Part shown: positions 57,506-64,000 of the stretch, piece after piece
How positions within the stretch are numbered: the first letter of the stretch is position 1
How the letters are laid out: every line of letters begins with the position of its first letter
DNA from: Halichondria panicea
Lineage: Eukaryota > Porifera > Demospongiae > Suberitida > Halichondriidae
NCBI RefSeq assembly: GCF_963675165.1
Contig: NC_087377.1
Span: forward strand, 14,442,198-14,506,197
Length of the DNA: 64,000 nt
Direction: 5' to 3'
Made by a program: the position numbers and the translations under genes
The notes under the pieces: model-generated
Database searches by the model: none
What the model saw: the letters and a program-made list of their open reading frames with translations, nothing else
Told to the model about the DNA's origin: nothing

Positions 57506-59956
57506 CTATACTGGTCCATACGCTTGGTTAATGTTGAGTTCAATCTCCTCTTTGGGTGACACCTCCTCATAAATAGGACCAGCTGGTACAGTGGATCCTA
57601 CGTTAATAGCTTGTCCATCAGCTGCCGGGGAGAACACTGCCTTCTTCCGCATGAACCAGTATGTCAAGAGAGCACCACAAGCACAACCAGAAACCATTGC
57701 CACAATAAATGTTACAATGGTGGAAATCACAGCAACTTCATTGATGGTCAGAGAAACTTCCTTGGAATCTGTAAAATAATGTCAAAACATTGTCAAACAT
57801 GTAGACTAAGATCACACCTCATTACAGTCAATATACCGTATACTAGAATGTTTTGCGAGAATCAAATAAGCGAAATTTGCAAGGGTTGATCAAAACGCAA
57901 TAGTTAAATCGCAAATTAAGGGTCAATTTTCTGCTGATTTGGCTCATTCGCAAAGGTTTTTCACCCGCAAAGTATTCTAGCAATTCATATGTACTAACCC
58001 TAACCCTTATACATGCACACAGATCTTATAAGTACGAGTTAATTGCTCCCTGCATGAAAACAAACAGCAAGCAATGTACATAAGTATCATTATCCTATAG
58101 ATGTAAACTGCAATGATAAACAAGGGCATTTAGCTAAATCAACTGTTGTGTAAACAGTATAGGGCTCAATGAATGGTTCATACTCTATAAGTGCTGTTTT
58201 TGGTGATTTAAAATCCAGCACATATAATTTAGCAGGCTTTTAGGGAATCCTAGAGCCCCATGCATGCATGTTAGGCCATGTAACAGCAGCTAGTAATACC
58301 GTGCTTGTTCTAAATCATTAAAGCACTGTTTCTAACTATAATTATACAAATAATTAGTGCTGTAACTATAGCACCGAGTGTCGATTGTATCCATACTCTT
58401 GAATTCGTTATAAAACAATGCTATGCAGTGACTGACTTGGAATATTTACCTTGTCGTAAACACTTTAGGACTTCAAGGTCGAGACTCCACCGGTACGTAC
58501 TATTACAGGCAAAGATATTCTGTCCAATGAGCTTGTATCCTTCTTCACACCAAAACCTGATAGTTAAATATTCACCAGTGCTTGTGTAGGAATATTTGAG
58601 TAACGAGCTGTTGGTTAGCCTTTTTGGAAGAACACTGCATTTCTCTGCATATACAAGTATATAGCATACATGTTATTTTAAAAAACACTATACTATGTAT
58701 ATATAATGGAGGGGAGAGTGATCCAACCCACAAAACCAGTATTATATACAGGAGGATAATTTCAAAGACTATTTTCCTATTATTTTTTGGAGGATTATGT
58801 GCAGCATTTTATTTTGTGTTGGCCACTCAGCATGTCTTCAATTTTATTACTGTTATGTAGTTAATACTACCTTCTTCACAAAGTAGGTCAGCAGGATTTG
58901 GCACCCACTCTCCTCTTCCTGAAACTTTAACACAAGTTGCTGTTCTTGGGTGACTGGGAAGTAGACCATTGTCACACTGGAGCACTATTTCTGACCCCTC
59001 CGCGAAATCAGACTCAGTCGATAAAATTCTAAGACTCCCGTTGATAAGAGTAGAAGGATCACACACAATAGATTCTGAACCAGTTTGAGGGGAAAACGAG
59101 GACCCATGCAATTAAATATAATTATAATTTAATAATTATAAATTTTTTTTATACCTGGTATGATGCCACTGTATGTAGTGATATTACTTGTCCCTATGTT
59201 GTTTTTAGCTTGAAGGGCGACAACATAGATCCCAGTTTCCAAAACTTCAAAGGATACAGAGCAAGTTGGTGTGCACACTCTACTGTTTACAATTTTATTG
59301 TCATTTGTACCATCAAAGAGAATTAGGGAAACATTGTAAAGGATCTCCTCTTGGTATTGTGAACATTCAGCCTACAAAGTATTAAAATGCAGTTGACTTG
59401 CGGCATATTTTTATGAACTTACGTATTGATTCCAAGTGACTGTCAGTATAGAAGTATTGATGCTCACACTGAAATTATAGACATTGGGTACTGTCTCTTC
59501 TACTATTGAGATGTTCACTAAGGTTTCATTGAATTTTTGTGCATCACCACATCTGATCTTGAAAACCTTCTGTATCCCAATGGCTATTTGAGAAATGTCT
59601 AAAGAAAGAACTGATGAGAAATTTGCAAAGATTCTCAAAATTTTGTCCTGGGACAACTCAACAAGTTCGACAGATGCAGAGACCAATGTTGAGTCATTAA
59701 AGACTTTTGTGGTCTCATTCACACTATCAGTATCGAAGCGTTTGAGCAAATACATGTTGTCATCATGGTAGAACTTCCATTCTAACAGTGTGAGGTCCAC
59801 TCCTTCACAGAACAGTCTGACAGTTCCAGGACAGTGTTCACCAACCAGACTCACTCCTCCCTCAACAGTCAGAGACACTGATGATGAGTACACCTCTTCA
59901 CTTATCATTGAAAATAAGATGATTAGTACTGCACTTGGCCTGCACACTGTCATCAT
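57506..59956 (-). CDS. Gene N: intact Ig-FN3-sushi-sushi transmembrane receptor
   Basis: Five exons with consistent phases: 59423-59956, 59155-59371, 58871-59074 (sushi 1), 58450-58644 (sushi 2, KCSVLPKRLTN...FWCEEGYKLIG...ACNSTYRWS...LKC) and 57506-57768; about 470 residues. Signal peptide SAVLIILFSMISEEVYS; Ig-like CPGTVRLFCEGVDLTLLEWK...IRCGD; FN3 split after VTWNQY; helix ISTIVTFIVAMVSGCACGAL; MRKK; tail with PIYEEVSPKEEIEL and NQAYGPV. The second sushi and the helix differ from F and L, while the tail is the same. Start ATG at 59956 or 59953; a TTAA-bounded insertion begins 3 nt upstream. No lesion found, unlike its paralogue M. Confidence 0.85.
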
Positions 59957-59962
59957 GTTTAA

Positions 59963-60881
59963 CTCTTTCCTTGGCAATCTGTTGTAGAAATTACAACAAC
60001 GGTAACGAATCGTTATGATGAATTAGATGAAGTTGTATGTGAGCTCCTCCCTGACAAACAAACTGTAGTCTAGGTAACGGCCTTATCAGTCAAGTAGGCT
60101 AAAAATCTGTGTCCTTTGATGTAAGCTTTAATGTCTCTTTGTGCATATGTAGTTAAAAAAAAAAAAAGGAACCTTTGACTAGCTAGGAAGAGTAGCAGTA
60201 GTAGTAGCAGTGCAAGCAGGACTAGACTAGATTAAAAAGTTGGTGGAACGAATAACTAACCGTTTGGACGTCACCTGGCTGCCAGACTTTCATCTCGACT
60301 CTTCCCCCTGAGTAGCTGGCCTTTCTCTAAGCCACAAAAAACTGAGCAAGAAGCTGAAGAAGCAGCTAGACAGAGACATGTACCTAGCCTTGAGAATTGG
60401 GAGGCGTGGCTCAACTAGTTAGCCCAGCCCAGAGGAATTGTTACCGTGGGTACTGAACAACCGTAGAAGTACAGCTACCCCTGGCTTTACTGAATTAACT
60501 AGCTGTGTCTGCTGTCTAGTTGGACCAGATTTAGCTAGATAATGGGGTAGAGAATAGTTGAGCGGTGCTGTGTGTAGCTTGAACTGTACTGGCTGGCAAG
60601 AATCTAGTAAGCACCCTATGCACTGATAACTCGTCAGAATGGAGGGTATGTTCTAGGGATCTGGACAGCTGTACATCCAAAGGAGCCAGGGAGTGCCAAT
60701 CACCTTCTCCCAGTCTCTGACACGCTAAACAAAAAGAACTAGAACTGGGAGTCCCAGCTAGAATTGCTAGCCGGATCTAGACTAATAGAATGACATGGAG
60801 GCGTGGTGAGGCCGGATCCACACTAATTGATCGACCTAAAGACGCTCCTGTTCCAGATTTTCACGAATGGCAAGGAAAGGG
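59963..60881. mobile_element. PiggyBac-like non-autonomous element, 919 bp
   Basis: It is flanked by TTAA on both sides (59959-59962, 60882-60885), with inverted ends CTCTTTCCTTGGCA and CCCTTTCCTTGCCA. The paralogous position upstream of gene M (about 27083) has a single TTAA. No transposase is visible. It sits immediately 5' of the start codon of gene N. Confidence 0.8.
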
Positions 60882-60885
60882 TTAA

Positions 60886-61817
60886 CGTATAAAAGCTCAT
60901 GACATGAGTCGTGTTTGCGTATAATTATGGTAATTCAGCGTATGTGCATTGCATGGAAAGTGTGATGTCTATGAATGTGCATATTGCATTGCATGATAAA
61001 TAAACGTTGTGATGATTCTAGAATTCATATACATTAGCATGTAAATTGAGGTGTATGTGATGGTACCGTAAACATGCAGGTTACCTTATAAACGCAACTC
61101 ATCCAATGGAAGTTGCATGGGCGTTGCCTATATCCCTCTTATATCGGGTTGGAATAGATAGGAGAACAGAAGTACCATGCATGTTTCATGATGTGCTCTG
61201 ACACTAAGGGGATTCTGGAATATCCATTGAAACTCTCAGGATACTCCAGGGTACATCCCATGTACCTTCCAGGAGTGCATGCATGGCTGTGGCCAGCCTG
61301 AAGACCTACCTCCCTCCACCCTTAGAAGACTACCGTGACAAAAATTATGGAAAGCACAAAAATGTGCGGGTGTTGAAGTTGTAAATGTGGTTTGTGAAGT
61401 CAAGCACACGACACAAAACATACACATGCATGCATGTAGTGCATAGCACGGATCAAAGAGTGTTTACTATACTATGCCCAGTTGTAAATGGGTTGGATAT
61501 AACAGCTTCCAATCGATAGTGTTCATAGTACAAGCTCCTGTACCATTGGATATCTGTGTGTGACGGTATTGTTTGTACTACCTCCTGTAGTTGTATGTAT
61601 TCCCTCGGGCGTTTGTTTAGTGGCCCTCGGGGAATACATAGATCTGCCTCGGTAGTACAAATCCAATACACCCTTGATATCCATGCATGATACAACTGTT
61701 TCTTGTATATACATAATCATACAGTCTCGGTATGTTGTCAATTGAGTTCAATTGAGAGGCCACGTATGCAGCCATTCAAGGAAAAATTGATGGAATGCTA
61801 TATGTAGATGGAACGTT
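60886..61817. other. Native upstream region of gene N, displaced
   Basis: 60890-61080 matches the sequence just upstream of gene M, so it is the original promoter-proximal region, now 919 bp further away. No other gene seen. Confidence 0.5.
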
Positions 61818-61995
61818 CTAAAATCGTAAATGGACATAATTATAATTATAGTTGAAGAGCTCATGCACACCTGTTTCATAGACTTCCATAAGCAAGTTAG
61901 CAAGCTGTTCTTGTCCCACAACTTCAGCGTAAACTGGACCTTGTGCCCAGTTTTGTATATGTTTCCAGCAACATACTAAAACTGAAAAGATATAA
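61818..61995 (-). pseudogene. Relic of another tyrosine-tail exon
   Basis: Minus-strand frame FSVLVCCWKHIQNWAQGPVY followed by AEVVGQEQLANLL. GPVYAEV resembles the GPVYEEV of the receptor tails, preceded by a short hydrophobic run, but the rest differs and no ectodomain exon is attached. A broken copy lies at 23.04-23.44 kb. Confidence 0.4.
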
Positions 61996-64000
61996 TTAAA
62001 TTGCTTGCTCACTTTTGTGATCGAGGGGGGTCAATTCTTGATTTGGTTGTGGCAGTAGTAGAATTCACAGGAATCTGAATTGGTGATAAGAAACATGTCT
62101 TCATCATCATCGAGGGGACCGTATAGCGAGTATATAATTATTTCGAGAGTATAAATGTTCGCTGATTAGGCATGTATACCTCAAACATTTATACCCACGA
62201 ATTTTATCGCATGCAAGCATGCTGCAGAATGGCTGCTATTCCGCGAAAACCTTTCTACCGGATATTCCGCGAACTTTTATACCCTTGAAATATACCCGCT
62301 GGCCACTATATATACGGTATTAGTAATTATAGTTGTGACACATGCAAGAGTGCCACATGGGATAACAGATATTGGCTACTCGTGCAGACGTCAAAATGCA
62401 ACAATGTGATCATGTGTAATACATGTGCCATTATTACCATAGCAAAAATGTATAGTCTGGTTCAAATGAATGAATAGCTTAATTTCTCAATTTCATGTCA
62501 AAATGGTGAGATCACCTTACAGAAGAGTCTAACAGTTTCAGGACAGTATTCACCAACCAGACTCACTGACTCCTCGATCCCTCAACCGTCTGAGAGATAC
62601 TTGTATACACTATAATTATAGCCTTAAGAATTTTGTCAGTTAAAAGGTTCATAGAATTAATTCTATGAAAGTATAAGTTTTCTATTCAAACTGTTGGGTT
62701 ATCTCTTGCTATTGAAAATTGGTAACAATTCTCGCAATTAGTGGGAACAATAATAAATTATCTACTTGTATTTAGTTTCAGTGTATGATTGCGCTGTAAA
62801 CAGGTAATTGGATCTATAGTGTGTGAATAATATGTTATGAACTGTTTGTAAACACTAAATACTTAGAAGCAAAGCATTTCATTTTATAGCGCGTACTTTT
62901 CGAGGGCTTTATTGTCGTACATTAGCAATCTTTGACAAAAATTAGGTCCACGGAATGCTTAGCTATCGGAAGACACAACGTACCAATGGAGTGGAAACGA
63001 AATGTTTTAATTTAAAGGCTATACATTCCGCTATAATACGGTATAATACGGTAGTCTGCATGGACAAATGCTGTGGTGTATATAACCAGGGTATCACACT
63101 CCAGCTGGTTTGAAGCCAAGTGATCGGATTAAAATTGGTCAAAAGGTACAAATCACTAGGCCTGCATGCATGGGTGGATTATGCTAGCATAAAAGACAAT
63201 ACTGTATATATATATATATATACTTGTGCAACGACTGGGGCCTATGTTGTGTTTTGAAGGAATAATGTGGGAATAATAGGCGATTTGAAGAATAATAGGC
63301 AATTTGAAAAGAATAAAGGCTGTTTACTTGACATTAAAAATAGCATAATAGGTATTATCTCGAGCATAATCTACAAACCCCTACTCGAAAGTTGGTTTAT
63401 ACTACTGTCATTTGAACTAAAATCCACGAAACATTTACTTTGAACCATCCGCGAAAAGTAGTACCTCGAAAATAACCAGCTATACGGTATAGGTACTCTT
63501 GAGCATTGAGAATAATGCACCACTAGCTATATCAGTTGTATTCACTATCAACATTATTTTGGAAAGTAAACAAGTGTAATGATTTTGATGAAATGAAAGT
63601 CATGTAAATCAACAATCAGCCACACAAGTAAACAGTCCAAAAATGTACATATATGGCGAGATTCGATTCATAACCGTATTACTGTCAGGAATCAGGAGTG
63701 CTCAAAAGAGAGCTAGTACGTACTGCTCCACGTCACTGACCACTGTTATTATCATTTGCTGTATAATGTTGTATATTTCTAGGGTGTAAATGTTTGAAGT
63801 TTTCGCTAATTGCAAACATTAATTTATACACCTAAATTTAGTATATCGCATGATTGCATGCAATGGTTTTGGGTAAAGGTATATGCACTGTAAACAGGTT
63901 ATTGGGAAAGTATATGTGAATAGTAAATTATAAACATTATGTGTGACAAACACTAAATTCTTGGAATTCAAAATCAAGCACTTTCAGTTGTCTGAGTATG
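61996..64000. other. Right-end spacer with receptor relics
   Basis: No intact gene. 62511-62605 is an Ig-exon splinter (CPETVRLFC region, interrupted by an 8-9 bp insertion). 62660-62870 and 63885-63960 match upstream spacers of A, B and F, suggesting further array members beyond the window. 63205-63222 is a (TA)n run. Confidence 0.5.

Noticed and set aside
59957-59977. Upstream start for gene N within the inserted element
   Set aside because: The codon there is TTG, not ATG; the first ATG is at 59956.

Overview
This is eukaryotic DNA: almost every gene is split by short GT-AG introns (roughly 45-150 nt), the spacers are AT-rich and full of ATAATTAT-type words, and nothing looks bacterial. 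The mix of Ginger-, P-, hAT-, piggyBac-, mariner/pogo-like and LTR/LINE relics with secreted/receptor exons fits an early-branching animal. I infer a demosponge, probably Amphimedon-like; the species is not proven.

Layout. 1-14.4 kb is a transposon graveyard: a P-element-like transposase (1-2887), an uncharacterised two-exon gene (3077-4057, minus), two fragments of one retroelement protein, a Ginger-like DNA transposon with terminal inverted repeats (6726-10109), a small hAT element (10422-11874) and a decayed second Ginger-like protein (12.8-14.4 kb). From 14.7 kb to about 62 kb lies a cluster of cell-surface receptor genes. On the minus strand I count nine loci with signal peptide, Ig-like domain, FN3 domain, usually one or two sushi domains, one membrane segment and a short tyrosine tail: A (14.7-16.2), C (18.0-19.7), K (20.7-21.9), M (24.6-27.1), B (33.6-35.1), D (36.5-38.2), F (42.1-43.6), L (54.4-56.0), N (57.5-60.0), plus a divergent sushi-less member H (51.7-53.2). 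Two plus-strand members, P1 (30.5-32.7) and P2 (47.5-49.9), share the Ig/FN3 ectodomain and intron positions but carry three membrane segments.

F, L, N and P2 read as intact. B and H have one frame lesion each; A, C, D, K and M are pseudogenes. The pair A-C is duplicated as B-D, and K-M as L-N, in the same order, so the array grew by segmental duplication. Comparing duplicates exposes clean insertions with empty sites: a solo LTR inside the signal-peptide exon of K, a TA-flanked palindromic MITE at 22.4 kb, a TTAA-flanked element next to the start codon of N, and many 4-nt palindromic insertions (AATT or TGCA/ATGC).

How it may work (inference): the tails carry a YEEV or YDEV site that resembles a Src-family SH2 ligand and a second NxxYG site that resembles a PTB-type NxxY ligand. 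The array therefore looks like a birth-and-death family of signalling receptors, similar in style to the Ig-like allorecognition or innate-recognition clusters of other invertebrates. Ligands and function cannot be read from sequence.
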